Below are positions 28,037 through 37,447 of a DNA stretch of 64,000 nt, in pieces. A model generated the notes under the pieces. It was not told the DNA's origin and did no database searches. It saw only the letters and a program-made list of their open reading frames with translations. Each line of letters begins with the position of its first letter. Position 1 is the first letter of the stretch. Origin of the DNA: Nitrospiraceae bacterium (GTDB taxonomy: Bacteria > Nitrospirota > Nitrospiria > Nitrospirales > UBA8639); contig JACKFF010000002.1 of assembly GCA_020632595.1 (NCBI GenBank), positions 372,001 to 436,000 of the forward strand. Direction: 5' to 3'. A program made the translations under genes and the position numbers.

Positions 28037-29520
28037 ATCACAGCATATCTTCTGAGCATACGTGGTGTGGTGGAAGTCGATGGTCAATCCTGAGCGCGGG
28101 ATTGGTGGTCCTTCTCATGTTCTGTATTCCCGTTGTGGGGCAAGCGCAAGTCACAAAAGTGGAGGAGTTGGAGTTCCCGCCATTGCCGGAACTGGTTATT
28201 CCTGAACCGGACCGAGTGGTTTTGGATAATGGACTGGTGGTTTTGTTAATGGAAGACCATGAATTACCGCTGGTGGGTGTGTCAGCCATGATCAAGACGG
28301 GTTCCCGATTGGACGCTCAAGAAACCATTGGGTTGGCTTCCTTAACGGGAACCGTGCTTCGCACGGGGGGAACGAAAAGTCTAAGCGGAGATGCCCTGGA
28401 TGAGTTTTTAGAGGGGAAGGCCGCCGCGATTGAAACGCACATTGGGGACTCGGCAGGGACCGCATCCATGGGTTCTCTAACTGAGGATTTTCCTGAGGTG
28501 TTGAAGGTTTTTGGAGAGGTATTGCGGTTTCCGGTGTTTGATCCTGAGAAGTTGAAAATTGCAAAAAATCAGGTGATGGCGGGGATTTCCCGTCAGAACG
28601 ATGACCCGGATGAGATTACGTCACGGGAATATAAGAAATTAATTTATGGGAAGGAATCTCCCTATACATGGGAGCCGACGTATGCCTCCGTGGGGTCTAT
28701 CACCCGGGAGGATGTGATTCGATGGCATGCGACGTACTTTCATCCCAATCGCATTATTTTAGGGGTAAGTGGCGATTTTGAACGTGAACAAACGCTTGCG
28801 CTCATTCAATCCATTTTTGGTGACTGGCCGAAGGGTCCGGAGGTACAGGATGCTCCTGTGTTCATTCAGTCAACGGTTCCGGCTGGGGTGTTTTATGTTG
28901 AAAAAAACGATATGACCCAAGCAAAAATTGCCATGGGGCACTTGGGAATTCGTCGGGACGATCCGGATTATTATCCCTTGGTGATCGTCAATCAAATTCT
29001 TTCGGGGTCATTTGGCGCCAGATTATTTAATAACATCCGTTCCAAACAAGGGCTGGCTTATGATGTGCATGGGGGCGTTGGATTACAATGGGATTATCCA
29101 GGCATGGCCCTCCTTTCGATGTCAACCAAAACGGAAACAACAGGGAAGGGGATTGATGCCTTAATCGCAGAGGCGCGGAACATGGTCGCTCTGCCTCCTA
29201 CGGATGAAGAAGTGGCGAGTGCGAAAGCCAGTATTTTAAATTCCTTTGTCTTTTCTGTGGATTCACCCGCGAAATTGCTTGGTAAATATATGACATATGA
29301 ATATTATGGGTATCCTTCGACCTGGCTAAGAGAATTTCGCCAGGGTATTGAAAAGGTCACCACGGCTGAAGTCCGAAGGGCTGCACACAAACATTTGCGT
29401 CCGGAGGAGTTTGCGATTCTTGTGGTGGGACCTCGTGCGGGCACCAAACCAGCATTGGCTCGCTACGAACAAATTCAGGAACTGGACATTCGTATTCCAG
29501 AGCCCTCTGCCGGAATGTAA
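28033..29520 (+). CDS. M16 peptidase homologue, inactive partner
   Basis: 495 residues with a signal peptide (LVVLLMFCIPVVGQAQ). It shares the M16 fold (FHPNRIILGVSGDF, GSFGARLFNNIRSKQGLAYDV), but the HxxEH position reads LASLTGT (101-107), so zinc ligands and the catalytic Glu are lost. Its R/Y-type C-terminal features are kept. It is the expected non-catalytic partner of the upstream protein, to which it is translationally coupled. Confidence 0.94.
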   Translation: MNHSISSEHTWCGGSRWSILSAGLVVLLMFCIPVVGQAQVTKVEELEFPPLPELVIPEPDRVVLDNGLVVLLMEDHELPLVGVSAMIKTGSRLDAQETIGLASLTGTVLRTGGTKSLSGDALDEFLEGKAAAIETHIGDSAGTASMGSLTEDFPEVLKVFGEVLRFPVFDPEKLKIAKNQVMAGISRQNDDPDEITSREYKKLIYGKESPYTWEPTYASVGSITREDVIRWHATYFHPNRIILGVSGDFEREQTLALIQSIFGDWPKGPEVQDAPVFIQSTVPAGVFYVEKNDMTQAKIAMGHLGIRRDDPDYYPLVIVNQILSGSFGARLFNNIRSKQGLAYDVHGGVGLQWDYPGMALLSMSTKTETTGKGIDALIAEARNMVALPPTDEEVASAKASILNSFVFSVDSPAKLLGKYMTYEYYGYPSTWLREFRQGIEKVTTAEVRRAAHKHLRPEEFAILVVGPRAGTKPALARYEQIQELDIRIPEPSAGM

Positions 29521-29596
29521 TGGTCGGCTGAATGTCGGTAGGACGGTCATGGGGTCCTCCTCTTGCTGCGCGACACTGACTTCTTAAGGATTTGAA

Positions 29597-30514
29597 ATGC
29601 CAATGCGTCGGTGGCTTACCACAGATCCTCGGGCCTTTTTCTGTGTCCTGCTCCTGAACATCCTGATCGTGGGATGCCAAACCAATCCCTATACGCAACG
29701 TTCCCAGCTTTTATTGATGCCCTCCGGGCAAATGAACCAGATGGGGGCTGCCCAGTATAGTGCAGTTTTACAGGACCCCAAGGTTGTGATTTCCAAAGAT
29801 CCCAAAGAGATTGAGCCGGTTAAACGTGTAGCAGCTCGTATTATTGAGGCGGCCAAGCGTTCTAAATATGGGGATGTGGCGAAAGCGTTTGATTGGGAGG
29901 TGACGGTCATTAAGGATGATAATACCAAGAATGCCTGGGCCTTGCCGGGCGGGAAAATTGCGGTCTATACCGGGATTTTCCCGATGGCAAAAAATGAGGC
30001 CGGATTGGCGGCTATCATGGGACATGAAGTTGTTCATGCGCTGGCGGAACATGGAGGAGAGCGGATGAGCCAGGGTCTGGTGGCTCAATTTGGAATGACC
30101 GCAGCGGCAATCGTGCTTTCGACGCAGAGCCTCAACCCGGCATTAAATGACTTAGCGATGCAGGCAATGGGGCTTGGTGTGCAGACGGGTGTTCTGTTAC
30201 CGTTCAGCCGAAAACACGAGTCGGAAGCTGACTATATCGGTGTCTTGCTTGCCGGCGATGCAGGGTACGATCCTCGGGAAGCGATTCATATTTGGGAACG
30301 GATGGCCGCGGCTTCTGATGGCGCTCCACCGGAATTTTTATCTACCCATCCAGCGCATGAGACCCGGATTTCCGATCTTACAAAATGGATGCCTGAGGCC
30401 ATGGAGCTCTATGAAAAGGCTCCAAAGGCGCCTGTGGCCAATCTGCCCCCTATTGCACCAACTCCGGTGCAACGTCCTTCGCAACCACCCAATGCGGCTC
30501 GTTTCCGTCATTAG
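29597..30514 (+). CDS. M48-family metallopeptidase lipoprotein
   Basis: 305 residues with a lipobox at Cys27 (ILIVGC). Zinc site HEVVHALAEHGGER, with His143, Glu144 and His147, and the third ligand Glu in SEADYIG. The family includes BepA/LoiP/YfgC-like proteases that degrade or help assemble outer-membrane proteins. The Pro-rich C-terminus lacks TPR repeats, so it resembles LoiP more than BepA. It lies 76 bp after the M16 pair and likely acts in the same envelope quality control. Confidence 0.93.
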   Translation: MPMRRWLTTDPRAFFCVLLLNILIVGCQTNPYTQRSQLLLMPSGQMNQMGAAQYSAVLQDPKVVISKDPKEIEPVKRVAARIIEAAKRSKYGDVAKAFDWEVTVIKDDNTKNAWALPGGKIAVYTGIFPMAKNEAGLAAIMGHEVVHALAEHGGERMSQGLVAQFGMTAAAIVLSTQSLNPALNDLAMQAMGLGVQTGVLLPFSRKHESEADYIGVLLAGDAGYDPREAIHIWERMAAASDGAPPEFLSTHPAHETRISDLTKWMPEAMELYEKAPKAPVANLPPIAPTPVQRPSQPPNAARFRH

Positions 30515-30596
30515 CCATGGGGCAAAGAATCCGTATGGTTTTCAAAGCTTTCCGGCCCATGCTGCGACAGGGATTGATCGTCATTCAAGGCCAGCT

Positions 30597-31628
30597 ATGA
30601 TCGTCAGATTTCGTCTTTTTTGGCCAGCAGTGGTTGCCTGTCTGCTGTTGGCTGGTTGTGGGAAGAGTGAGGCGGTGGTGGAAATTGCCCTTCATCCCAC
30701 AAACACCAAAATTCTTTACCTCGCCACCAACGATTATATTTATAAATCCCGGGACGAAGGCCTCACCTGGCAGAACATGTCGGCCGGTATGACTCATTCC
30801 CGCGTCATTGCTCTGGCCATTGATCCCCTGTTTCCGGCCAATATTCTCGCCGGAACAAAAGGGGACGCGGTGTATAAAAGTTATGATGGCGGGCAGCGAT
30901 GGGTGTCACGACGGACGGGATTGGATGATGTGACGATTTCCTCGGTGGTCCACCAATTGGTGTTTGCTCCGGGATCCAGTGCCCATCTTTTTGCTGCCAC
31001 GTCATTAGGGGTGTTTGAGTCAAACGATGGGGGAGAAACCTGGAGTAAGCGGATGGAGGGCATGAAAGAAGTGCTCATGGTGGTGACGCTTGACTGCGAT
31101 CCCCGTCAGCCTCAAACGCTTTATGCCGGAACCAGCGGGGGCGTCTATAAATCCATTGACGGGGCTCGCACCTGGAAAATGGTCAATAATGGGTTGGTGG
31201 CCGCTGAGGTGCTGAAATCCTCGCGGGCATTGAGCGTGACTCGAATTAAGGTTGACCCTCATGAATCCGATACGGTGTATACTGCGACTCTGAGTGGACT
31301 GTACGTCACCAAGGATGGAGGGCAAGTCTGGACCCGCATTGGAAAGACACTGTCCGATCAGATGTTGAGTGACCTCATTCTCGATCACACCCACCCCCAT
31401 GTCGTGTATGTGACCAATCGTGACGGCGTTTTTAGAAGTGAAGATGGAGGAATAACCTGGGAAGCTCGAAGTGCGGGCTTGACGAATGTTAATATTCGGG
31501 CTCTAGCCATGAGCGCGGTTGATTCGGATGTGCTGTATGTGGGGACGAACGGAAAAGGGCTTTTTCGGACGCATGATCGTGGAATGTCATGGGAGGCGGT
31601 GCCCCTGGTTGTGGCTGAATCCCTTTGA
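30597..31628 (+). CDS. Asp-box/YCF48-like beta-propeller lipoprotein
   Basis: 343 residues. Lipobox LLAGC (Cys21) in a signal peptide. Repeated Asp-box units (SRDEGLTWQ, SYDGGQRWV, SNDGGETWS, SIDGARTWK, TKDGGQVWT, SEDGGITWE, THDRGMSWE), each preceded by a beta strand ending in AGT or VGT, form a seven-bladed-type propeller. These proteins bind partners or glycans; a specific role is unknown. The start follows AAGGCC; the open frame extends upstream across the M48 gene but is not used. It could be an accessory of the nearby peptidases. Confidence 0.85.
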   Translation: MIVRFRLFWPAVVACLLLAGCGKSEAVVEIALHPTNTKILYLATNDYIYKSRDEGLTWQNMSAGMTHSRVIALAIDPLFPANILAGTKGDAVYKSYDGGQRWVSRRTGLDDVTISSVVHQLVFAPGSSAHLFAATSLGVFESNDGGETWSKRMEGMKEVLMVVTLDCDPRQPQTLYAGTSGGVYKSIDGARTWKMVNNGLVAAEVLKSSRALSVTRIKVDPHESDTVYTATLSGLYVTKDGGQVWTRIGKTLSDQMLSDLILDHTHPHVVYVTNRDGVFRSEDGGITWEARSAGLTNVNIRALAMSAVDSDVLYVGTNGKGLFRTHDRGMSWEAVPLVVAESL

Positions 31629-31750
31629 GGTTTATCCTGAATGGGAGATGATTTGATATCCTTCTTCTTGAAGATTAAGATCTTCTTGAAGGGGTAGGCG
31701 ATAGAGTCGTTTCGACTGATTTCTGGTGACGAGTAAGAAAGGTAACTGCT

Positions 31751-33031
31751 GTGGCTTTTTGGGATTCGAAGCAAGGACGAAATCGTGTGGATGCGGTCTG
31801 CTCCTTTTGTGGTCGGGCAAAACCCGGAGCAACCAATTTGATCCAGGCCCCGACGAAACAGGCCTGCTCGCAATGTCAGGCTCCGGGGTCGGTCTTGATT
31901 TGTGCGGATTGCATCCAACAATGTTCAAAATTTTTGTCAGGCCATACGGAAGGCCAATCCGCCATTGAGCCGCCAGCGGGTCCCTTGCCGACCCCTCCTG
32001 AAATCAAAGAGGTCTTGGACCAGTATGTGATAGGACAAGACCGCGCCAAAAAGGTTCTGTCGGTCGCCGTCCACAATCATTATAAACGGGTCTTTAGCGG
32101 GAAAGATCTGCCTGATGTGGAATTAGAAAAAGGGAATGTGATGTTAATCGGGCCGACTGGAACCGGCAAGACCTTACTAGCTAAAACCTTAGCGAAGATT
32201 TTGCATGTGCCCTTTGCCATCGCGGATGCTACCACGGTGACGGAAGCGGGGTATGTGGGCGAAGATGTGGAAAATGTGGTCTTGAAGTTATTGCAGTCAT
32301 GTGATTTTAATATGGCCAGAGCGCAGGTGGGCATCATTTATATTGATGAAATTGATAAGATCAGCCGGAAGTCTGAAAGTGCCTCTATTACGCGGGATGT
32401 GTCCGGGGAGGGTGTCCAGCAGGCGTTGTTGAAACTGGTGGAAGGGACGTTATGCAATGTGCCTCCCAAGGGGGGAAGAAAACATCCTGAGCAGGAATTT
32501 CTCAGGGTGGACACGACGAATATCCTCTTTATTTGTGGTGGTGCGTTTGTGGGGGTGGAGGATATTATTGCGCAGCGGACCAATCAGAAACGAATGGGTT
32601 TTGGCGCGGTTGCCTCCAATGGGGAGGCATTGAGCTCTGATCAATTAATGGAAAAACTTAAGCCGGAAGATCTTTTAAAGTATGGACTCATTCCTGAATT
32701 TGTCGGCCGGTTTCCTATTCTGGCCTCTTTGAATGATTTGCGCGTGGAGGATATGGTTCGGGTTCTACAGGAACCGAAAAATGCTCTTCTGAAACAATAT
32801 CAAGCCTTATTCCAATTAGATGGCGTGCAGTTGGATTTCACGCCGGAGGCGGTTCAAGCCATTGCCGCCAGGGCTTCGTCTATGAAAACCGGAGCCAGGG
32901 GATTGCGTTCTATTCTGGAGGAAGTCATGCTGGATTTAATGTACGATGTGCCCGCCTTGAAAAACATTAAGCGAGTGATTATCTCCGAGGAAACGATTGA
33001 CGGCAGGGGGGCTCCCCAATTAATTTCCTAA
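31751..33031 (+). CDS. clpX: ClpX-type AAA+ unfoldase with enlarged zinc domain
   Basis: 426 residues from a GTG with GAAAGGT upstream. Unfolds proteins for ClpP. The core is canonical: Walker A GPTGTGKT (134-141), Walker B IYIDEID, GGRKHPEQE pore loop, SGEGVQQALLKLVEG, and arginine finger region GLIPEFVGRFP. The ClpP-contact loop reads MGFG rather than IGFG. The N-terminal zinc domain is odd: Cys17, 20, 39, 42, 51, 54 and 58 are spread over about 42 residues, whereas usual ClpX has four Cys over about 25. No clpP or lon is adjacent. It may be a paralogue. Confidence 0.92.
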   Translation: MAFWDSKQGRNRVDAVCSFCGRAKPGATNLIQAPTKQACSQCQAPGSVLICADCIQQCSKFLSGHTEGQSAIEPPAGPLPTPPEIKEVLDQYVIGQDRAKKVLSVAVHNHYKRVFSGKDLPDVELEKGNVMLIGPTGTGKTLLAKTLAKILHVPFAIADATTVTEAGYVGEDVENVVLKLLQSCDFNMARAQVGIIYIDEIDKISRKSESASITRDVSGEGVQQALLKLVEGTLCNVPPKGGRKHPEQEFLRVDTTNILFICGGAFVGVEDIIAQRTNQKRMGFGAVASNGEALSSDQLMEKLKPEDLLKYGLIPEFVGRFPILASLNDLRVEDMVRVLQEPKNALLKQYQALFQLDGVQLDFTPEAVQAIAARASSMKTGARGLRSILEEVMLDLMYDVPALKNIKRVIISEETIDGRGAPQLIS

Positions 33032-33311
33032 AAATAATGCTCGGAGGAGTCGTTTCCTTGCCGGGGATTGTTGCATTCTTTTCCATTCTGACTTATGCTA
33101 ATCAAAAGAAATTCATCACGACATTCGGGCCACGTGGTGAATGTTTAAGTGACGGGCCCATCACTGATGTTGTTTTGCCAAGGAATCCGCAAGGAGTCTG
33201 ATTGGAAGTTAGTCCTAAGTCGCCACCTGGTTTGCGTTCTCGGGCCGTTCCTTCCCTTCTCTTCTCTTCGACCCATGCAAAACAATATCGCATTTAGAAG
33301 GAGGGACCCCG

Positions 33312-33638
33312 ATGGGTTCAAAGATCTATGTGGGTGGCCTGCCGTATTCTACGGCAGAACAAGAATTGGCTGACCTTTTTGGCCAGCACGGCGCCGTGAC
33401 GTCGGCTAAAATTATTACGGACAAGTACACGGGGCAATCTCGAGGATTTGGTTTTGTCGAAATGGCCTCGGATGCTGAAGCCAAGGCGGCGATTGAGGCG
33501 CTGAATGGAACCGAAATGGGAGGGCGCACCCTGACGGTCAATGAAGCGAAGCCACAAGCACCGCGAACCGGATTTGGTGGCGGTGGCGGAAACCGCGGCG
33601 GTGGCGGAAACCGCGGCGGCGGGGGAGACCGTTGGTAA
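33312..33638 (+). CDS. RRM-domain RNA-binding protein with Gly-rich tail
   Basis: 108 residues. A single RRM: RNP2 is KIYVGGLPY (4-12) and RNP1 is RGFGFVEM (about 45-52). The tail is Gly/Arg/Asn-rich (GGGGGNRGGGGN). Like cyanobacterial Rbp proteins it may be cold-induced and act as an RNA chaperone, which is family knowledge. AAGGAGGGAC is the ribosome site. A strong terminator follows. Confidence 0.95.
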   Translation: MGSKIYVGGLPYSTAEQELADLFGQHGAVTSAKIITDKYTGQSRGFGFVEMASDAEAKAAIEALNGTEMGGRTLTVNEAKPQAPRTGFGGGGGNRGGGGNRGGGGDRW

Positions 33639-33673
33639 TTCGCTAAGTCACAAACAGGCTACCCTTCAATAGA

Positions 33674-33709
33674 AGCAGGGGGTCCGATAACGGATCCCCT
33701 GCTTTTTTT
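33674..33709 (+). terminator. Intrinsic terminator after the RRM gene
   Basis: AGCAGGGGGTCCG and CGGATCCCCTGCT pair around TAA with one bulge, followed by TTTTTTTA. It separates the RRM gene from the proteasome operon. Confidence 0.9.
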
Positions 33710-33714
33710 ATACC

Positions 33715-33744
33715 TTGGGTAATGGTCCGGAAACATTGTAGAAT
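33715..33744 (+). promoter_or_regulatory. Possible promoter of the proteasome operon
   Basis: TTGGGT (33715-33720) and TAGAAT (33739-33744) are spaced by 18 bp, between the RRM terminator and the ARC start. Only a moderate match to sigma-70 sites. Confidence 0.35.
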
Positions 33745-33840
33745 GAGGTAGTGATGGTCGGCCAGGATGCCTCGCCGGGAATGTTGGCGGGCATCGGAGC
33801 TTTCATAACCCCATTGAAATAGAATGGAAGACAATACACA

Positions 33841-35622
33841 ATGAGCGATTCTTCAGAGTTTTCTTCCTCCAAGGATTCTTCTCGGTCTGGTGGATCTTCT
33901 TTCCAAAAATCATCTCGTCAGTCTGGAAATTCCCCGTTGGTGGTCATTGACCAATGTTTGGCGTCCTTGCCTGAAGGGGATCACCGGATTCCTCTTCTCT
34001 ATCAGCTTCGGCACGGGTTTGTTGAGCAAATGACGGCTTCTCAACAACAAGAGGCCGATATGCGGAAACTTCAAGGAGTACTTGAGAAACTGACGGCCCC
34101 GGCGAATCGAATCGGAACGTTACTTGATCAGCCTGATAAGGGTGTGGCGAGAATTATGGTTGGTGGGGCGGAATATTATGCCAATATCGATCCCAGGCTT
34201 GAGGGAGATGGTTTAAAGGTTGGACATCAGATTTTAGTGAATGAGGCATATGTGGTCATTCGGTCTCTCGGGTATGATCGGAGTGGCCCGATTGTGAAAG
34301 TTCGTGAAATATTAGCTGATGGGCGTCTTCGTATTGACCAAGAGGCAGGCAGGCAAGGCATTCTTATTCAACGGGCTGATGATCTTGCCGGTACGGAATT
34401 GAAGGTCGGCGATGAGGTACGATTGGACCCGACTCACCGGATTGCCATCGAACGATTAGAAAACCCTCAGGGGCAATCGCATCTTTTAGCGGAATTGCCA
34501 ACTGTCCGTTGGGAGCATATCGGTGGGCAGCAGGAGGCTATTCAAGCCATCCGCCGGTCAATAGAATATCCCCTTCTTCATGGAGGATTGTTCTCACGGT
34601 ATCAATTTCAGCAACCCAAGGGATTTCTTCTCTATGGCCCGCCGGGGTGCGGAAAGACCCTGATTGGCCAAGCCACCGCGGCCAGTCTTGGGCAACTCTT
34701 CGCGAAAGAACGTGAAACGCTCACCCCTCATGTTGGAATGCAAGAGCAAGGCTCTGCCTCTCAACCACCGCCAATTGTGGGTGGCGTGTTTCTGCATGTC
34801 AAAGGTCCGGAAGTCCTGAATATGTGGGTGGGGGAATCGGAGCGAATCATCCGGGATTTATTTCTTCAAGCCCGGCAACACAGGCAGGCCGGGAGGCTGC
34901 CATTTATCTTCATCGATGAAGCCGAATCCATTTTAGGCACGAGACGGGCGGTGCGTTCCTACAATGTCTCCAACACACTGGTGCCCATGTTTTGTGCCGA
35001 ACTCGACGGCATCGAAAGCCTTTCTCAGGTGGTGGTCATTCTGGCCTCAAATCGTCCGGATATGATTGATCCGGCAGTGCTACGGCCTGGAAGAATTGAT
35101 CGGAAAATTAAGGTGGGCCGGCCTGGGCGAAACGATGTGGCGGAAATATTGCGTGTCTATTTGACCGCTGATCTGCCTTACGACACGAAAACGGCTGCCG
35201 GCAGTGGGCAAAAGGATAAGGATCCGATGTCGCAGATTATCGACGGACTGTTAGAGAACCTCTTTCAGCGAAGTCAGGAGAATCGAGTGTTGGCCATTCG
35301 GTTGCGTAGCGGACGGCGTGAAATTCTCTACCGTCGGGATTTATTGAGTGGTGCGGTGCTGGCAGGAATCGTCCGTCGTGCAAAAGAACGGGCTATTGAG
35401 CGGGCGATTCAATCGGGCGATCAGGAAACCTCGGGTTTGAGCCTCGATGATTTATGCATTGCCAGCAATGAGGAGTTCAAGGAGAGTGAAATTTTCCCGC
35501 CAGATGATTCAGCTGAGGAATGGTTGAAACTCCTGGATTATCATCCCGACCAGGTTGTCGGAGTGTCCTCTTTGCAGCCTGGAAAGGATGGAGAAGAGCA
35601 TCGGACTTCTCAGATTGTGTAA
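33841..35622 (+). CDS. arc: Proteasomal AAA+ ATPase ARC/Mpa
   Basis: 593 residues. Hexameric ATPase that recognises Pup-tagged proteins, unfolds them and feeds the 20S proteasome. A Ser-rich tail (2-30) precedes a short coiled coil (about 60-88) and OB domains (about 90-210); the AAA module has Walker A GPPGCGKT (266-273), Walker B FIFIDE (355-360), pore loop VKGPEVLNMWVGESER and sensor NRPDMID. The final residues (EHRTSQIV) lack the Tyr-containing HbYX/QYL end that actinobacterial Mpa inserts into the alpha ring. It is the first gene of the operon, followed by dop. Confidence 0.95.
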   Translation: MSDSSEFSSSKDSSRSGGSSFQKSSRQSGNSPLVVIDQCLASLPEGDHRIPLLYQLRHGFVEQMTASQQQEADMRKLQGVLEKLTAPANRIGTLLDQPDKGVARIMVGGAEYYANIDPRLEGDGLKVGHQILVNEAYVVIRSLGYDRSGPIVKVREILADGRLRIDQEAGRQGILIQRADDLAGTELKVGDEVRLDPTHRIAIERLENPQGQSHLLAELPTVRWEHIGGQQEAIQAIRRSIEYPLLHGGLFSRYQFQQPKGFLLYGPPGCGKTLIGQATAASLGQLFAKERETLTPHVGMQEQGSASQPPPIVGGVFLHVKGPEVLNMWVGESERIIRDLFLQARQHRQAGRLPFIFIDEAESILGTRRAVRSYNVSNTLVPMFCAELDGIESLSQVVVILASNRPDMIDPAVLRPGRIDRKIKVGRPGRNDVAEILRVYLTADLPYDTKTAAGSGQKDKDPMSQIIDGLLENLFQRSQENRVLAIRLRSGRREILYRRDLLSGAVLAGIVRRAKERAIERAIQSGDQETSGLSLDDLCIASNEEFKESEIFPPDDSAEEWLKLLDYHPDQVVGVSSLQPGKDGEEHRTSQIV

Positions 35623-35681
35623 ATCTCCCTTTCCGGCACGCTTGACCCAATGAGACGTTCTCACTTCAAAGATTGGAATAA

Positions 35682-37205
35682 ATGAATCCTATTCGCCTTT
35701 TTGGTATCGAGACCGAGTACGGGATTGCGAGGGAGGATATCGAGACCGCCGATCCTGTGGTGGAATCCATGGAATTGGTGCGGGCCTATCTTGACGGGCA
35801 TTTTACCCGCCGCTGGGATTATCGCGGCGAGCATCCGCATGAAGATCAACGTGGTTTTCGGGTGACCGAATTAGCTCAGGATAAAGAGGAGAACTTGTTT
35901 GCGGAGCAGGACGCCCATCGACCTTTTTCCTTCCATGAAATGAAAAGTGACCTTGTCCTCCCCAATGGGGCACGATTTTATAATGACCACACGCATCCTG
36001 AATATTCCACGCCGGAATGCCGGTCTCTCAAGGATATGGTCGCGCATGACCGGGCCGGCGAACGAATCCTTTGGAAGGCGGCGCAACGCCGAAATCAGGC
36101 CCTTGGGGGCCCGATGGTTCAGCTGTATAAAAATAACACGGATTTTCATGGGCATAGTTATGGCTGCCATGATAATTATCTGGTCTCGCGCGAACTCAAT
36201 TTTGAGAATTTGGCTCGTGGACTCATGCCTTTTCTGGTCAGCAGACAATTGGTCGCCGGCGCAGGTAAGGTCGGTCGGGAAGGGCAAGAGCGGGGGTTTC
36301 AGCCCGGGGGTTTTCAATTGTCCCAACGCGCAGATTTTATGGAGGCCGAGCTGGGTGTAGATACCATGCACAACCGCCCGATCCTCAATACGCGGGACGA
36401 ACCGCATGCGAATCGTGAGCGTTATCGGCGCCTTCACCTTATTGTGGGTGATGCCAATATGTGTGAATATGCCACGGCCTTGAAGATCGGCACGACGCGG
36501 GTGGTGTTGGATATGATTGCCGGAGGGCTCTTGCCGCCCTGTGAGCTGGACTCCCCGGTGCAGGCCATTCAGGCACTCTCTCGTGATCCTGAATTGAGCA
36601 CCCTTGTGAAACGGCAGTCTGGTGGCCTGATTTCCGGGGTGGATATTCAGCGGGAGTATCTGAATTCGGCCAGGAAATATTTCATTGAAATGGATGAAGA
36701 GACATCCTGGATTCTTCGCGAATGGGAGCAGGTATTGGACCTTCTCGAACGGGATCGATGGCAGCTTGTGGGTAAAATCGATTGGGTGACCAAATGGTGG
36801 TTGCTTGAAACTTTTAGTCAGGCCGAGCGTATCGGCTGGGATGATCCTTGGCTTGCCAGCCTGGATCTGGAATATCATAATCTGGATCCTGATCGCGGCC
36901 TGTTTTTCGGGTTGGAAGGCGAAGGGCGAACAACACGGATATCACAGGAGCAAGATATTCACGAAGCGATGAAGCATGGACCGCGTGATACGCGTGGAGG
37001 TCTGAGAGGGTTGTGTGTGCAACGATTTGGTCGGGACATTACGTCGATACAATGGGAAGGAGTGCATTTTCAGGCTCAAAATGGGGGATTGTATCTAGAC
37101 CTGCTGGATCATCTTGAGCCCGTGGCAGTCGCTCAATGTCGGTCGGTGATTGAGCATGCCGAGACCCCCTTTGATATGATGGAATCTATGGAATCAAAGA
37201 AATAG
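35682..37205 (+). CDS. dop: Dop-like depupylase/deamidase
   Basis: 507 residues of the carboxylate-amine ligase-like fold. Dop removes Pup from substrates, and in actinobacteria also deamidates its C-terminal Gln. Metal-binding Glu10 in FGIETEYG; catalytic Asp102 in GARFYNDHTHPEYSTPEC; KNNTDFHGHSYGCHDNY; LNTRDEPHANRERYRRLH. The long insertion between the first strand and the Asp loop (about 48-92) is the Dop-type loop, distinguishing it from PafA at 39073-40605. It sits 60 bp after arc and 21 bp before the Pup gene. Confidence 0.93.
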   Translation: MNPIRLFGIETEYGIAREDIETADPVVESMELVRAYLDGHFTRRWDYRGEHPHEDQRGFRVTELAQDKEENLFAEQDAHRPFSFHEMKSDLVLPNGARFYNDHTHPEYSTPECRSLKDMVAHDRAGERILWKAAQRRNQALGGPMVQLYKNNTDFHGHSYGCHDNYLVSRELNFENLARGLMPFLVSRQLVAGAGKVGREGQERGFQPGGFQLSQRADFMEAELGVDTMHNRPILNTRDEPHANRERYRRLHLIVGDANMCEYATALKIGTTRVVLDMIAGGLLPPCELDSPVQAIQALSRDPELSTLVKRQSGGLISGVDIQREYLNSARKYFIEMDEETSWILREWEQVLDLLERDRWQLVGKIDWVTKWWLLETFSQAERIGWDDPWLASLDLEYHNLDPDRGLFFGLEGEGRTTRISQEQDIHEAMKHGPRDTRGGLRGLCVQRFGRDITSIQWEGVHFQAQNGGLYLDLLDHLEPVAVAQCRSVIEHAETPFDMMESMESKK

Positions 37206-37226
37206 TTCATGTGGAGGATGAGATTT

Positions 37227-37442
37227 ATGAAAAAGGATGTTGAATATGCCAAAGCCGGTGGCGGTCTTGAAAGAAAAGAGCGGCCAATCGATCCACTTTC
37301 TAAACCATCGGGGCCTGGCGATCAGGAGTCAGGTCCTAAACGCCCGGAACCGGATTCGCCATCCCGTGATAATCTCATGAAGCGCATGCGCAAGGTGGAC
37401 CCCAAGCAGGCGGAAAAATATCGCCAACGGACCGGGGAATAA
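37227..37442 (+). CDS. pup: Pup/UBact ubiquitin-like modifier
   Basis: 71 residues. The start is at the third in-frame ATG, because GGAGG lies nine bases upstream. It is hydrophilic, Pro/Lys/Glu-rich with no predicted fold except a C-terminal helix (DNLMKRMRKVDPKQAEKYRQ), and ends RTGE. Pup-like proteins end in Gly-Glu or Gly-Gln; here the Glu is encoded directly (GAA TAA), ready for PafA ligation to substrate lysines. The helix would dock on ARC's coiled coil. It lies five bases before prcB. This is the UBact type described for Nitrospirae. Confidence 0.93.
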   Translation: MKKDVEYAKAGGGLERKERPIDPLSKPSGPGDQESGPKRPEPDSPSRDNLMKRMRKVDPKQAEKYRQRTGE

Positions 37443-37447
37443 GGATA

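Noticed and set aside
30174..30596. Upstream extension of the propeller lipoprotein frame
   Set aside because: It overlaps the M48 peptidase gene in another frame, and the lipoprotein signal at 30597 marks the true start.
35871..36878. A 335-residue minus-strand open frame
   Set aside because: It is fully antisense to dop and follows from dop's codon use; no domain is recognisable.
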